DNA of 64,000 bases from Actinomadura luzonensis (GCF_022664455.2 NZ_JAKRKC020000002.1:992001-1056000); one strand, 5' to 3'; counted from the first letter of the stretch, positions 8,274 through 16,378 are shown. The notes: generated by a model from the letters alone, not told the origin. Translations and numbers: made by a program.

Positions 8274-10057
8274 GCCTCGCCCCCGCTCTCGGCCCGCACG
8301 GCCCCGCTTTCGGCCCGCACGGCCCCGCTTTCGGCCCGCACGGCCCCGCTCTCGGCCCGCACGGCCCCGGCCTGCTCCGGCTCCGCACCGCCCGGCCCCT
8401 CGTCCGGGGGGCCCGCGGTGTCGGCGACGACGCGGCCCGCGTGCAGGCGCACCACCCGGTCCGCCAGGTCGATCATGGCCGGCCGGTGCGCGACGATGAT
8501 CGCCGTACGGCCCCTCGCCAGCTCGGCGGTCCCCGCCACCACGGCCGCCTCGCTCCGCCCGTCCAGCCGCGCCGTGGGCTCGTCCAGGAGCAGCACGGAC
8601 GCCCCGGGCCGGCAGAAGGCGCGGGCCAGCGCCACGCGCTGGCGCTGCCCCGCCGACAGGTTCGCGCCCCGCTCGCCCAGCACCGTGCCGAAGCCCCGCG
8701 GGAGCGCGTCCACGAAGTCGGCGTGCGCCGCCGCGGCGGCCCGCCGCACGTCCTCGTCGGAGGCGGCCGGCGCGCCGAGGCGGATGTTGTCCGCGACCGA
8801 CGCCGCGAACAGGTGCGGCCGCTGCGCCACGAACGCCAGCCGGGCCCGCCAGCCGGCCAGGTCCAGCTCGCGCAGGTCGGCGCCGTCCACGAGCACCCGG
8901 CCCGCGTCCGGCTCGACGAAGCCGAGCAGCAGGTGCAGCAGCGTGCTCTTGCCCCCGCCGCTCTCGCCCACCAGCGCGACCCGCTCGCCGGGCCGGACGG
9001 TCAGCGTGACGTCCTCCAGCGCGGCCGCGTCGCGTCCCGGGTAGCGGACGGTGACGTGCTCCAGCCGGATCTCCGGCGCCCCGGCGGCGGGCACGCCGCC
9101 GCGCCCGGCGGGGCGCGGCGGGTCGCCGGCGGTGTCCAGCACGGCGAAGGCCGCGTCGGCCGCCGCCACGCCCTCCATGGACGCGTGGAAGCGCGTCCCC
9201 ATGGCCCGCAGCGGCAGGTACGCCTCCGGCGCCAGCAGCAGCACCAGCAGCCCGGTCGTGAGGTCCAGCGACCCGCCGAGCAGCCGCAGCCCGATCGGCA
9301 CCGCCACCAGCGCCAGCGACAACGACGCGCACAGCTCCAGCACCAGCGACGACAGGAACGCCACCCGCAGCGTGCGCATCGTGGCGCTGCGATGGGCGTC
9401 GGCCACCTGCCGGATGACGCCGGCCTGGTAGCGGGCCCGGCCGAAGGCGCGCAGCGTGGGCAGCCCGCGCACCACGTCGAGGAAGTGCCCGCCGAGCCGC
9501 GCCAGCGCGCGGTACTGGCGCTCGGTGACGGCCTTGGTCGTCATGCCCACCAGGGCGCCGAAGACCGGGATGAGCGGCAGCGTGACCAGCACGATGACCG
9601 CGCTGGCGAGGTCGGCGGCGAACAGCCGGACCAGCACGGCCACCGGCACCACCGCGGCGACGGCGATCGACGGCAGGTAGCCGGTCAGGTAGGCGTCGAG
9701 GCCGTCGAGCCCGCGCCCGGCCAGCGTGACCAGCTCGCCCGAGCGGTGCGCGGCCAGCCGCCCGGGCCCCAGCTCGCGCAGCCGGGCCAGCAGCCGGTGG
9801 CGCAGCGCCGACTTCACGCCGGTGGCGGTGCGGCCCGCGAAGACGCCCTGCGTCCAGGCCAGCAGCGCCCGCACGCCGACGACGGCCGCCAGCGCGCCCA
9901 GCGCGGCGGCGGTGAACCGGCCGGACAGCACCCCGGCCAGCAGCTCGGCCTGCGCGAGCACGAGCAGCCCGGCCAGCACGGCCGCCGCCAGCGTGACGGC
10001 GAGGTGGCGGCGTACCGACCGCTCGGCCCGCATGAGCCGCAGGAGATCCTTGTGCAC
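8270..10057 (-). CDS. cydD: CydD-type thiol reductant ABC exporter subunit
   Basis: 595 residues: transmembrane domain with the LxHRSGELVTL and YLPSIAVAA segments typical of CydD, then Walker A GESGGGKST, signature NLSAGQRQRV and Walker B VLLLDEPTARLD. Follows cydB by 6 nt and overlaps cydC by 4 nt. The extreme C-terminus ends in four copies of GAVRAES from a 21-bp DNA repeat, probably dispensable. Works with CydC in maturation of the cytochrome bd encoded just upstream. Confidence 0.9.
   Translation of the reverse strand: MHKDLLRLMRAERSVRRHLAVTLAAAVLAGLLVLAQAELLAGVLSGRFTAAALGALAAVVGVRALLAWTQGVFAGRTATGVKSALRHRLLARLRELGPGRLAAHRSGELVTLAGRGLDGLDAYLTGYLPSIAVAAVVPVAVLVRLFAADLASAVIVLVTLPLIPVFGALVGMTTKAVTERQYRALARLGGHFLDVVRGLPTLRAFGRARYQAGVIRQVADAHRSATMRTLRVAFLSSLVLELCASLSLALVAVPIGLRLLGGSLDLTTGLLVLLLAPEAYLPLRAMGTRFHASMEGVAAADAAFAVLDTAGDPPRPAGRGGVPAAGAPEIRLEHVTVRYPGRDAAALEDVTLTVRPGERVALVGESGGGKSTLLHLLLGFVEPDAGRVLVDGADLRELDLAGWRARLAFVAQRPHLFAASVADNIRLGAPAASDEDVRRAAAAAHADFVDALPRGFGTVLGERGANLSAGQRQRVALARAFCRPGASVLLLDEPTARLDGRSEAAVVAGTAELARGRTAIIVAHRPAMIDLADRVVRLHAGRVVADTAGPPDEGPGGAEPEQAGAVRAESGAVRAESGAVRAESGAVRAESGGEA
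8285..8368. repeat. Four 21-bp tandem repeats in the cydD 3' end
   Basis: Units at 8285-8305, 8306-8326, 8327-8347 and 8348-8368 differ only at one position. In frame, they encode (GAVRAES)4 at the CydD C-terminus, so copy-number change would not break the gene. Confidence 0.9.
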
Positions 10058-10063
10058 GTGCCC

Positions 10064-10828
10064 TCAGAAGAACGACGGGAGCCGGAAGGCGTCCTTGCCT
10101 GGCCGGAAAGTGCGCCATACCCATACTTGCGCGCCCAGCATGATGGGTGCGAACGGCAGGACCATGAGACTGAGCACATTCAACGTAGCCGCCGGCGCTG
10201 AGTGCTCGACCAGGTACGGCATCGCCCCCGCCAGCACCCCCGCCGCCGGCAGCGCCGCCGCCGCCCCGGACACCAGCAGCGCCCGCCCCGGCCGGGCCGC
10301 CCCGAAGCCGCCGGGGGCCCGCCAGGCCAGGAACGTCCACCCGTGCCAGGCGAACAGCAGCGTCACCACCACGCCCAGCATCAGCCCCACCGGGTTCACC
10401 GGCGAGGCGGCGAACCCGGTGGCGGCCGCGTACAGGGCCATGCCCCAGCCGAACGACAGGCCGAGCGAGCCGAACGCGATCAGGCCGTCCCACAGGCCGC
10501 GCCAGCGCGGCCCGTCGACCCGCCGGCGGAACCACAGCCCGGCGTCGCGCAGGATCCAGCTCAGCAGCATCGCCACCACGACCGGGTACAGCCCGAACAG
10601 CACCTTCCCCTCCAGCGCCGGGTAGGCGCCGAACAACGTCCCGGCCACGGCCACCAGCCACACCTCGTTGGCCAGCACGTACGGGGCGATCGCCGCCACC
10701 ATGCGGTCGCGCCCCTCCCGGGTGCGTCCCAGCACCGGCAGCAGCAGCCCCACCCCGAGGTCGAAGCCCTCCAGCGCGAAGTAGCCGATCAGCAGCAGCG
10801 CGAAGAAGGCGAACCAGACGACGTCCAT
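10064..10828 (-). CDS. cydB: Cytochrome bd oxidase subunit II, compact form
   Basis: 254 residues with about seven membrane spans. The N-terminal EGFDLGVG motif and NEVW segment and the C-terminal PAATLNVLSLMVLPF-AP segment followed by WVWRTFR identify CydB. Family members are usually 330-380 residues with eight or nine helices; here roughly two helices between the HGWTFLAW helix and the last helix are absent without a frame break. ATG at 10828 is chosen over the adjacent GTG because AGGAGG sits 6 nt upstream. Co-translated with cydA and cydD. Confidence 0.85.
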   Translation of the reverse strand: MDVVWFAFFALLLIGYFALEGFDLGVGLLLPVLGRTREGRDRMVAAIAPYVLANEVWLVAVAGTLFGAYPALEGKVLFGLYPVVVAMLLSWILRDAGLWFRRRVDGPRWRGLWDGLIAFGSLGLSFGWGMALYAAATGFAASPVNPVGLMLGVVVTLLFAWHGWTFLAWRAPGGFGAARPGRALLVSGAAAALPAAGVLAGAMPYLVEHSAPAATLNVLSLMVLPFAPIMLGAQVWVWRTFRPGKDAFRLPSFF

Positions 10829-10838
10829 CACAGTCCTC

Positions 10839-12005
10839 CTAGAAGCTGAGCGCGGGAGCGCGCGTCTCGCCGGGCGCCCCGGCGCCGAGGTCGAGGTCGC
10901 GCGGCCCGCGCCGGATCACCCGCGCGATGAGCACGTAGTCGACGACCGCGAGCAGCCCCAGCACGCCCGCGAACCCGGCCAGCGAGGCGGCCACCATGCC
11001 CGGGGTCAGGCCGGGGGACAGGGCGTCGGCGACGGTGAGCCGGCCCCAGATCATCCACGGCTGCCGGCCGACCTCCCTGGCCACCCATCCGGCGATGGCC
11101 AGCACGAACGGCAGCGGCGTCATCGCGATCAGCAGCGGGTGCGTCCAGCGCCAGCGCGGCAGCCAGCGGATCACCGGCAGCAGGAAGAGCAGCACGACCA
11201 GCCCGAGCAGCTGCCCGATCTCCATCATGAGGGCCAGCCCGAGCGCCGCCCCGGTGTTGTCGAACTTGCCCTCCTGCACCCCGGCGAACTGCGCGTAGCC
11301 GAAGCCCATGGTGAACACGATGCCGATCGCGGCCGTCACCACGCCGAGCCGCATCGAGCGGGCGAAGAAGTCCTGGTGCTCGGTGCGCCGCCGCAGCTGG
11401 TAGGCGCTGGCGCCGATGAGCACCGTCCCGCCGGTGAACAGCCCGGCCGCCACGACGTGCGGGAAGGAGAAGACCAGCGCCTTGTTGGTCAGCAGGGCGC
11501 CGAAGTCCACCAGCTCCAGCCGGCCGCCGCGGGCCACGGCGCCCGCCGGGTTCTGCAGGAAGGAGTTGGCCATCATGATGAAGAAGGCGCTCGCGTACGC
11601 GGTCAGCGTCACGAGCCAGATGCACGCCAGGTGCAGCCACCGCGGCAGCCGCCCCCAGCCGAAGATCCACAGCCCGAGGAACGTGGACTCCAGGAAGAAC
11701 GCCACCAGCGTCTCCATGGCGAGCGGTGCGCCGAACACGTCCCCCGCGTAGTGGGACAGGCCGCTCCACGCCAGCCCGAACTGGAACTCCATCACCAGCC
11801 CGGTCACGATGCCGAGCGCGTAGTTGATGACGTAGATCTGCCCCCAGAAGCGGGTCATCGCTTCGTGGCGCGGGCCGCCCGTCAGGGCCCAGCGGGTGTG
11901 CATGATCGCCACCAGCGGCGCCATCCCCAGCGTGAGCACGACGAACAGGAAGTGCAGCCCGCCGGTCACCGCGAACTGCGTGCGCGCCAGGTCGAGTACA
12001 TCCAT
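10839..12005 (-). CDS. cydA: Cytochrome bd oxidase subunit I, short form lacking the Q-loop
   Basis: 388 residues against 450-520 for typical CydA. Key residues are present: His18 (haem b595 ligand position), Glu98 and Glu106 within GAPLAMET and FFLEST, His183 (haem b558), and Glu311 with GRQPW at 313-317. Between His183 and Glu311 there are only 127 residues, versus about 258 in E. coli, so the quinol-binding Q-loop is essentially missing. The Met393 equivalent falls near Met260/Met261 and is uncertain. Terminal oxidase reducing O2 at the membrane; electron donor in doubt. First gene of cydABDC, divergent from padR. Confidence 0.88.
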   Translation of the reverse strand: MDVLDLARTQFAVTGGLHFLFVVLTLGMAPLVAIMHTRWALTGGPRHEAMTRFWGQIYVINYALGIVTGLVMEFQFGLAWSGLSHYAGDVFGAPLAMETLVAFFLESTFLGLWIFGWGRLPRWLHLACIWLVTLTAYASAFFIMMANSFLQNPAGAVARGGRLELVDFGALLTNKALVFSFPHVVAAGLFTGGTVLIGASAYQLRRRTEHQDFFARSMRLGVVTAAIGIVFTMGFGYAQFAGVQEGKFDNTGAALGLALMMEIGQLLGLVVLLFLLPVIRWLPRWRWTHPLLIAMTPLPFVLAIAGWVAREVGRQPWMIWGRLTVADALSPGLTPGMVAASLAGFAGVLGLLAVVDYVLIARVIRRGPRDLDLGAGAPGETRAPALSF

Positions 12006-12038
12006 CACGACTCCGGTCGAGGTCGGTTGTTGTGTCTA

Positions 12039-12083
12039 CCTACATATAGACAGCCTACATGTAGACTAGCTACATGCCGACCA
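12039..12083. promoter_or_regulatory. Three 15-bp direct repeats, candidate PadR operator
   Basis: CTACATATAG (12040), CTACATGTAG (12055) and CTACATGCCG (12070) recur at an exact 15-bp step; the middle one is a perfect palindrome. TACAT-type sites are usual for PadR regulators. The array sits between cydA and padR and covers both promoter regions. Confidence 0.7.
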
Positions 12084-12089
12084 GTTGCC

Positions 12090-12095
12090 TAAGAT
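12090..12095 (+). promoter_or_regulatory. Candidate -10 of padR (leaderless)
   Basis: TAAGAT ends 7 nt before the padR ATG at 12103 and no ribosome binding site is present, so a leaderless transcript is likely. The operator repeats lie immediately upstream, over the -35 area. Confidence 0.45.
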
Positions 12096-12102
12096 CTGAG
12101 AC

Positions 12103-12426
12103 ATGAATCCGGACGCGCTGCGCGGGCACATGGACGCGCTGCTGCTCTCAGTGCTGGAGCGGGAGCCGCTGCACGGCTACGCCATCATCGAGGCGCTGCA
12201 GGAACGCAGCGGGGGCGCGCTCAGCGTGCCGACGGGCACGGTCTACCCGGCGCTGCGCAGGCTGGAGCGCATCGGCCACCTGTCGAGCGAGTGGGCGACC
12301 GTGGGCGGGCGCAAGCGCCGCACCTACCGGCTGACGGAGTCGGGCAGGAAGCAGCTCGAAGGGGAGCGGTCGGCCTGGCGCGAGTTCGCCGCCGTGATCG
12401 GCGGCGTGCTGCGGCCCGAGACCTGA
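12103..12426 (+). CDS. PadR-family transcriptional regulator
   Basis: 107 residues of the compact PadR-s2 type: MDALLLSVLEREPLHGYAI leads into the winged helix, TGTVYPALRRLER is the recognition helix and KRRTYRLTESGRKQL the wing, followed by a short dimerisation helix. Divergent from cydABDC and convergent with a HAAS-domain membrane protein, a common PadR partner. The TACAT repeats in front of it suggest autoregulation and control of the cyd operon; the inducer is unknown. Confidence 0.92.
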   Translation: MNPDALRGHMDALLLSVLEREPLHGYAIIEALQERSGGALSVPTGTVYPALRRLERIGHLSSEWATVGGRKRRTYRLTESGRKQLEGERSAWREFAAVIGGVLRPET

Positions 12427-12430
12427 GCTC

Positions 12431-13108
12431 TCAGCAGGGGACGACCGTTGTGCGCGTGAGGCGCAGGCAGCGCGACGCCCCGTACATCTGGACGCCCCAC
12501 AGCGCGGCGGTCACCAGGTTGGCCAGCAGCGCGGGCAGCGCCGCGAGCGTGTTGGGGTGGTCGGCGCCGTAGGTGAGCAGCAGGCCGAGCCCGGCCGTGA
12601 CCGGCAGCGAGGCCCAGACGACCAGCGCCAGCGACCGGGTGAGCAGGCGGGGGCGGCGGATCCAGCGGGCGCCCCGGCCGAGCGCGAGCAGCACCAGCCC
12701 GCCGTAGAGGCCGACGCCGAGCTGGACGGCGTCGAGCAGCCGGGAGACCGGGCCGTACCAGTGGGGCTGGCGCAGCCAGGACGTCTCCGTCGCCGGGTAG
12801 ATGCGCCACAGCACCGACCACATGAGCACCGTGACGGGCACGCTGATGAACAGCAGCACGCCGAGCCGGCGTCCCGCGGCGCAGGTCAGCTCGGCCTGGT
12901 AGCCCGGCGCGACCTCGGCGACCGGGCCGAACTCGGTCACCGCCGCCCGCTCCGCCTCGGCCCGGGGCAGGCCCTCGGCCTCCAGGGCGTCGGCGGTGTC
13001 GGTCAGGCTGTCGCGCGCCTCGACGACGAGGTCCCGCTTGGGCCCGGGCGGGCCGGCGAGAGCGCGGTCCAGCTCGGCCACGTAGTCGTCGATGCGCATG
13101 ATCCTCAT
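12431..13108 (-). CDS. HAAS/permease-prefix-domain membrane protein
   Basis: About 225 residues: N-terminal ~70 residues (IDDYVAELDRAL then RDLVVEARDSLTD and ERAAVTEFG) match the HAAS/DUF1700 signalling domain that usually accompanies PadR regulators; the rest holds four or five membrane helices. It lies 4 nt from the convergent padR gene, which supports a functional link. Start uncertain between ATG codons at 13108 and 13099; neither has a well-placed ribosome binding site. Role probably sensing or transport linked to the PadR system. Confidence 0.7.
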   Translation of the reverse strand: MRIMRIDDYVAELDRALAGPPGPKRDLVVEARDSLTDTADALEAEGLPRAEAERAAVTEFGPVAEVAPGYQAELTCAAGRRLGVLLFISVPVTVLMWSVLWRIYPATETSWLRQPHWYGPVSRLLDAVQLGVGLYGGLVLLALGRGARWIRRPRLLTRSLALVVWASLPVTAGLGLLLTYGADHPNTLAALPALLANLVTAALWGVQMYGASRCLRLTRTTVVPC

Positions 13109-13165
13109 TCTACGGAGCGGCGGCTCGCCGGTCACTCCGGGGATCCCCTGATTTCCCGAAACCGG

Positions 13166-13195
13166 TTGTCATGTAGGAAAAAACCTACGTATAGT
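13166..13195 (+). promoter_or_regulatory. Promoter of the VOC-ArsR-SRPBCC operon (leaderless)
   Basis: TTGTCA (13166-13171), 18 bp, TATAGT (13190-13195), which ends 7 nt before the ATG at 13203. Strong match for a housekeeping promoter with the start point at the initiation codon. Confidence 0.6.
13173..13188. promoter_or_regulatory. Candidate ArsR operator inside the promoter
   Basis: GTAGG-AAAAAA-CCTAC is a perfect inverted repeat lying between the -35 and -10 boxes, where a bound ArsR-type repressor would block polymerase. The regulator is the second gene of the same operon. Confidence 0.5.
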
Positions 13196-13202
13196 GTGCG
13201 AC

Positions 13203-13556
13203 ATGCTGATTTCCTCCATCGACACCGTCACCGTGCCCGTCGCCGACCAGGAGCGCGCGCTGGAGTTCTACGCCGGCGTGCTCGGGTTCGAGGTGCGCGC
13301 CGACAACCCGTTCCCCATGGGCCGCTGGCTCACCGTCGCCCCGAAGGGCGCCGCCACCGCGCTCCTGCTCGCCTCCTGGTTCCCGGACATGGCCCCGATC
13401 GGCGGCCTCGTCGTGGCCGCGCCCGACCTCGACGCGCTCGCCGCCCGGCTGCGCGAGCACGGCCTCGCCGCCGACGGCCCGAGCGACCAGCCCTGGGGAC
13501 GGCAGCTGCTCTTCCACGACCCCTTCGGCAACGGCTTCGTCGCCTCGCAGGCATGA
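13203..13556 (+). CDS. VOC/glyoxalase-fold protein
   Basis: 117 residues with the paired beta-alpha-beta-beta-beta modules of the vicinal oxygen chelate superfamily: TVPVADQERALEFYAGVLGF near the start and DPFGNGFV near the end. Proteins of this kind are dioxygenases, isomerases, or resistance proteins that sequester toxic compounds. ATG at 13203 is preferred over the GTG nine bases upstream because of the leaderless promoter. Overlaps the ArsR gene by ATGA, so it may be the detoxifying output of that regulator. Confidence 0.8.
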   Translation: MLISSIDTVTVPVADQERALEFYAGVLGFEVRADNPFPMGRWLTVAPKGAATALLLASWFPDMAPIGGLVVAAPDLDALAARLREHGLAADGPSDQPWGRQLLFHDPFGNGFVASQA

Positions 13557-13918
13557 GCGCCGACCACGTCTTCGCCGCTCTGGCCAGCCCCGCCCGGCGC
13601 GAGCTGCTGCGCCTGCTGCTGGAGGAGGGCGGCCAGCCCGCCGGCCGGCTGGCCGAGCGGTTCGACATGAGCAGGCCCAGCGTGTCGGAGCACCTGAAGG
13701 TGCTCAAGGACGCCGGGCTGGTGGCCGAGACCCGCAAGGGCAGGGAGCGGCGCTACCGGCTGGAGCCGGCGCCGCTCATGGAGGTCCGCGACTGGCTCAG
13801 CCCCTACGAACGCTTCTGGCGCGAGCGCCTGAGCGCACTGAACACCCTGCTGGACGAGATGGAGGAGCTGGACGAGATGGAGGACGACGCCGATGCCGGC
13901 CCGGAGGAAGACCGATGA
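13553..13918 (+). CDS. ArsR-family winged-helix regulator
   Basis: 121 residues with ASPARRELLRLLLEEG, the helix-turn-helix DMSRPSVSEHLKVLKDAG and the wing RKGRERRYRLEP, ending in a Glu/Asp-rich tail. No obvious CxC metal site, so it belongs to the non-metal group that usually pairs with SRPBCC proteins. Coupled to the VOC gene by a 4-nt overlap and overlapping the SRPBCC gene by 26 nt. Likely represses its own operon through the palindrome at 13173-13188. Confidence 0.9.
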   Translation: MSADHVFAALASPARRELLRLLLEEGGQPAGRLAERFDMSRPSVSEHLKVLKDAGLVAETRKGRERRYRLEPAPLMEVRDWLSPYERFWRERLSALNTLLDEMEELDEMEDDADAGPEEDR

Positions 13919-14342
13919 GGACCTGCGCGCGATCAGGCTCGACCAGTTCGTCGCGCACCCGCCCGCCAAGGTCTGGCGGGCGCTGACCGAGCCCGACCTG
14001 ATCGCCAAGTGGCTGATGCCGGGCGACTTCAAGCCGGAGGTCGGGCACCGCTTCACCTTCACCACCACCCCGAGGAAGGCCGTCGGCTTCGACGGCGTCG
14101 TGCACTGCGAGGTGCTGGAGCTGGAGCCGGAGCGGCTGGTCAAGCTGAGCTGGAGCGACGGCGGGCGGGCCGACTGGACCGTCACCTGGCGCCTGGAGCC
14201 CGAGGGCCGGGGCACCCGGCTCTTCCTCGACCACGAGGGCTTCGACCCGGACGACGAGCTGCAGCAGATGTCGCGCCGGATCATGGGCGGCGGCTGGCGC
14301 TCCATGCCGGACCGGATCGCCGAGGTCGCCGCGACGCTCTGA
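13893..14342 (+). CDS. SRPBCC/AHSA1-domain protein
   Basis: 149 residues with the START-like fold signature: DQFVAHPPAKVWRALTEPDLIAKW near the N-terminus and a C-terminal helix starting RRIMGGGWRSM. AHSA1-type proteins bind hydrophobic ligands and are very often encoded directly after an ArsR regulator, as here (26-nt overlap). It may bind the inducer or act on it. Ligand unknown. Confidence 0.88.
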   Translation: MPARRKTDEDLRAIRLDQFVAHPPAKVWRALTEPDLIAKWLMPGDFKPEVGHRFTFTTTPRKAVGFDGVVHCEVLELEPERLVKLSWSDGGRADWTVTWRLEPEGRGTRLFLDHEGFDPDDELQQMSRRIMGGGWRSMPDRIAEVAATL

Positions 14343-14358
14343 CCCCGGGCGGCCCGCG

Positions 14359-15717
14359 CTACCGGTGGACCACCGCGGCGTGACCGGTCGACGTCCACAA
14401 CACGGCGACCGCGGCGATGGCGGCCAGCGTGGCGAACCAGCCGACCGTGCGCCCGAGGCGCAGGCCGTAGCCGAACAGCAGCCACGACACCGGCAGCCAC
14501 CAGTGGTGACCGGCCCGGCGGCGCATCTCCATCGCGGCGAAGGCGAAGTCGGCGGAGGTGGCCCGGTCGCTGGGCCGCAGGCCGGCGTAGAGCACGGCCA
14601 GGTTGTCGGGCGTGACGCCGGCCCTGCCGGGGGCGGGCCCGCCGTCCCCGCCAGGCCCGGCGTACCGGTCGTACTCGTCGGCGAGGGCGCTGCGCCGGGA
14701 GAACCAGCGCAGCACCGGCCAGCGCAGGCTCACCCGCACCCCGCGCGGCGTGAGCGCGAACGTGCAGTCCTTGACCCGGACACCCGACGGGTGGGTGAGC
14801 CCGGCGAAGCGGCACGCCGACAGGTCCAGCCCGTGCAGCGCCAGGTCGGCGGCGTCCACCTGGCGCAGCGAGCTGAGCCCCGACCGGCCCCGGCCGCTCA
14901 CCACGGCCGGGCCGCGCAGCACCGCGCCCTCCAGGTCGGCCGAGGAGTCGGTCAGCTTGACCGCGGTGGCGCCGGTGACCTCCACGCCGCGCAGGTCGAG
15001 GCCGCAGCGCGCCACCGACACGTCCAGCAGGCCGTCGGCGCGGGCGCGGGCCAGCGACAGCCGCGCGGTGGCCGACAGGTACGCGTCGGCCGCGAAGTGC
15101 GCCGCCTCGAACCCGGCCGTGCCGCTGACCTTGCGGAAGGACAGGGTGCGGCCGAAGCGCGCGCCGCGGAAGGCCGCCCCGTCGCCGAGCCGGGCGCCGT
15201 CGAAGGTGGCGTAGCCGTCGAACCTGGCCCGCTCGCACGACAGCCCGCGCCCGAAGACGGCCTGGCTGAACAGCGCGTCCCTGGACATGACGGCCCGGTC
15301 GAGCGAGACGTGGCCGCGCACGGCGACCCCGTGGAAGGACAGCTCGCGGGTGAAGCGGGCCCCGGCCAGCGAGACGTTGCCGTCGAAGCGGGCGCCGAAG
15401 AACGAGGCCAGCCGGTCGAACCTGGCCTCGTCGAGCGAGACGTCGCCGGTGAAGGTGACGCCCGACAGGCGGACGTCGCCGGTGAACCTGGCCCGGTCCA
15501 GCCGGGTGCGCCCCGGCCGGCCGCCGGCGGCCTCCAGGACCCTGGCCAGCAGGTCGCTGGTGATCGTCGTGCCGCGCAGGTCGAGCAGGCGGCCGGGAGC
15601 CAGGCAGGCGAGCGCCTCGGCCAGTTGTTCCGGTGACAGGTGGGCGAGGCAGAGGCCGGACGGCCGGTTAGCGATTCCGGTGCAGGCAGCCGAATACGCG
15701 CAGGTGACCCAGTCCAT
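14359..15717 (-). CDS. Pentapeptide-repeat protein with C-terminal membrane region
   Basis: 452 residues. A short N-terminal Cys-containing segment (CAYSAACTG and GLCLAHL) precedes about 250 residues of A(D/R)(L/F)xx-type pentapeptide repeats, for example ARFDG, ARFTG and VSLDE, which fold as a right-handed quadrilateral beta-helix. The last ~60 residues hold one or two membrane helices. Function of such proteins is mostly unknown; some mimic DNA and protect gyrase, but the membrane tail argues for a scaffold. Stands alone, divergent from thioredoxin. Confidence 0.8.
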   Translation of the reverse strand: MDWVTCAYSAACTGIANRPSGLCLAHLSPEQLAEALACLAPGRLLDLRGTTITSDLLARVLEAAGGRPGRTRLDRARFTGDVRLSGVTFTGDVSLDEARFDRLASFFGARFDGNVSLAGARFTRELSFHGVAVRGHVSLDRAVMSRDALFSQAVFGRGLSCERARFDGYATFDGARLGDGAAFRGARFGRTLSFRKVSGTAGFEAAHFAADAYLSATARLSLARARADGLLDVSVARCGLDLRGVEVTGATAVKLTDSSADLEGAVLRGPAVVSGRGRSGLSSLRQVDAADLALHGLDLSACRFAGLTHPSGVRVKDCTFALTPRGVRVSLRWPVLRWFSRRSALADEYDRYAGPGGDGGPAPGRAGVTPDNLAVLYAGLRPSDRATSADFAFAAMEMRRRAGHHWWLPVSWLLFGYGLRLGRTVGWFATLAAIAAVAVLWTSTGHAAVVHR

Positions 15718-15832
15718 GCACTGCTCATACCCGCGTGCGCCGATGTCAAGGTTCGTCCTTTTATTGTTCTAACCACATTTACCTGGAAATATGCGGTCGA
15801 AAACCCTCCTGCCTGGCCTGGGGTGCGCGCAT

Positions 15833-15858
15833 GGAATGCCAGGGACGGGTACGTGGTT
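15833..15858 (+). promoter_or_regulatory. SigR-type promoter of the thioredoxin gene
   Basis: GGAAT (15833-15837), 18 bp, GTT (15856-15858) is an exact match to the actinobacterial SigR/SigH oxidative-stress consensus GGAAT-N18-GTT. The start would lie near 15865, giving a ~36-nt leader that contains GAGGAG. Disulfide-stress induction is therefore expected. Confidence 0.75.
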
Positions 15859-15900
15859 GTGTGGGAAGCACAGCCTTCAACACAGAGCGAGGAGCCTTTT

Positions 15901-16275
15901 GTGGCGACCATCGAAGTAACCGAGAAGAACTTCAACGACATCGCCGACAAGGGGATCGTGCTGCTCGACTTCTGGGCGACCTGGTGCCCGCCGTGCAGGA
16001 AGTTCGGGCCGATCTTCGAGCAGGCCTCCGAGCAGCACTCCGACATCACGTTCGGCAAGATCGACACCGACGCCGAGCAGGCGCTCGCGCAGGGTTTCGA
16101 CATCACCTCGATCCCCACGCTCATGGCCATCCGTGACGGCATCGTGGTCTTCGCCCAGGCCGGCGCCATCCCGGCCCCGGCGCTGGAGGACCTCATCCGG
16201 CAGGTCCGCGCCCTTGACATGGACGCCATCCGGGCCGAGCTCAGCGAGGAGCTGAAGAAGGCCGAGCAGAACTGA
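15901..16275 (+). CDS. Thioredoxin with CPPC active site
   Basis: 124 residues with a thioredoxin fold: DFWATWCPPC at residues 23-32 holds the redox pair Cys29/Cys32, and the cis-proline is in SIPTL. CPPC replaces the usual CGPC, which tends to change the redox potential. A ~20-residue charged C-terminal helix is added. The GTG start is fixed by GAGGAG 6 nt upstream. Single-gene unit with a SigR promoter in front and a strong terminator behind. Cytoplasmic protein-disulfide reduction. Confidence 0.93.
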   Translation: MATIEVTEKNFNDIADKGIVLLDFWATWCPPCRKFGPIFEQASEQHSDITFGKIDTDAEQALAQGFDITSIPTLMAIRDGIVVFAQAGAIPAPALEDLIRQVRALDMDAIRAELSEELKKAEQN

Positions 16276-16294
16276 CGCCGTCGGCGAGAACGAG

Positions 16295-16321
16295 AAAGCC
16301 CCGCCCTGAGGCGGGGCTTTT
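16295..16321 (+). terminator. Intrinsic terminator of the thioredoxin gene
   Basis: AAAGCCCCGCC (16295-16305) pairs perfectly with GGCGGGGCTTT (16310-16320) around a CTGA tetraloop, with T residues continuing after the stem. Confidence 0.92.
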
Positions 16322-16378
16322 CCTGTGCGGCGCCGGGCCGGTTGCGGCGGCGGGCCGATCAGAGGCGTGCCGGGCCGG

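Noticed and set aside
6588..10661. Single giant CydC fusion protein
   Set aside because: The long frame is open only because of GC bias; cydD and cydB are read in other frames with clear families, and cydC begins at the ATGA overlap at 8273.
15744..15749. TTGACA as the -35 box of the pentapeptide-repeat gene
   Set aside because: Read on the minus strand the hexamer is perfect, but no -10-like hexamer lies 16-19 bp downstream; TATGAG is only 14 bp away.
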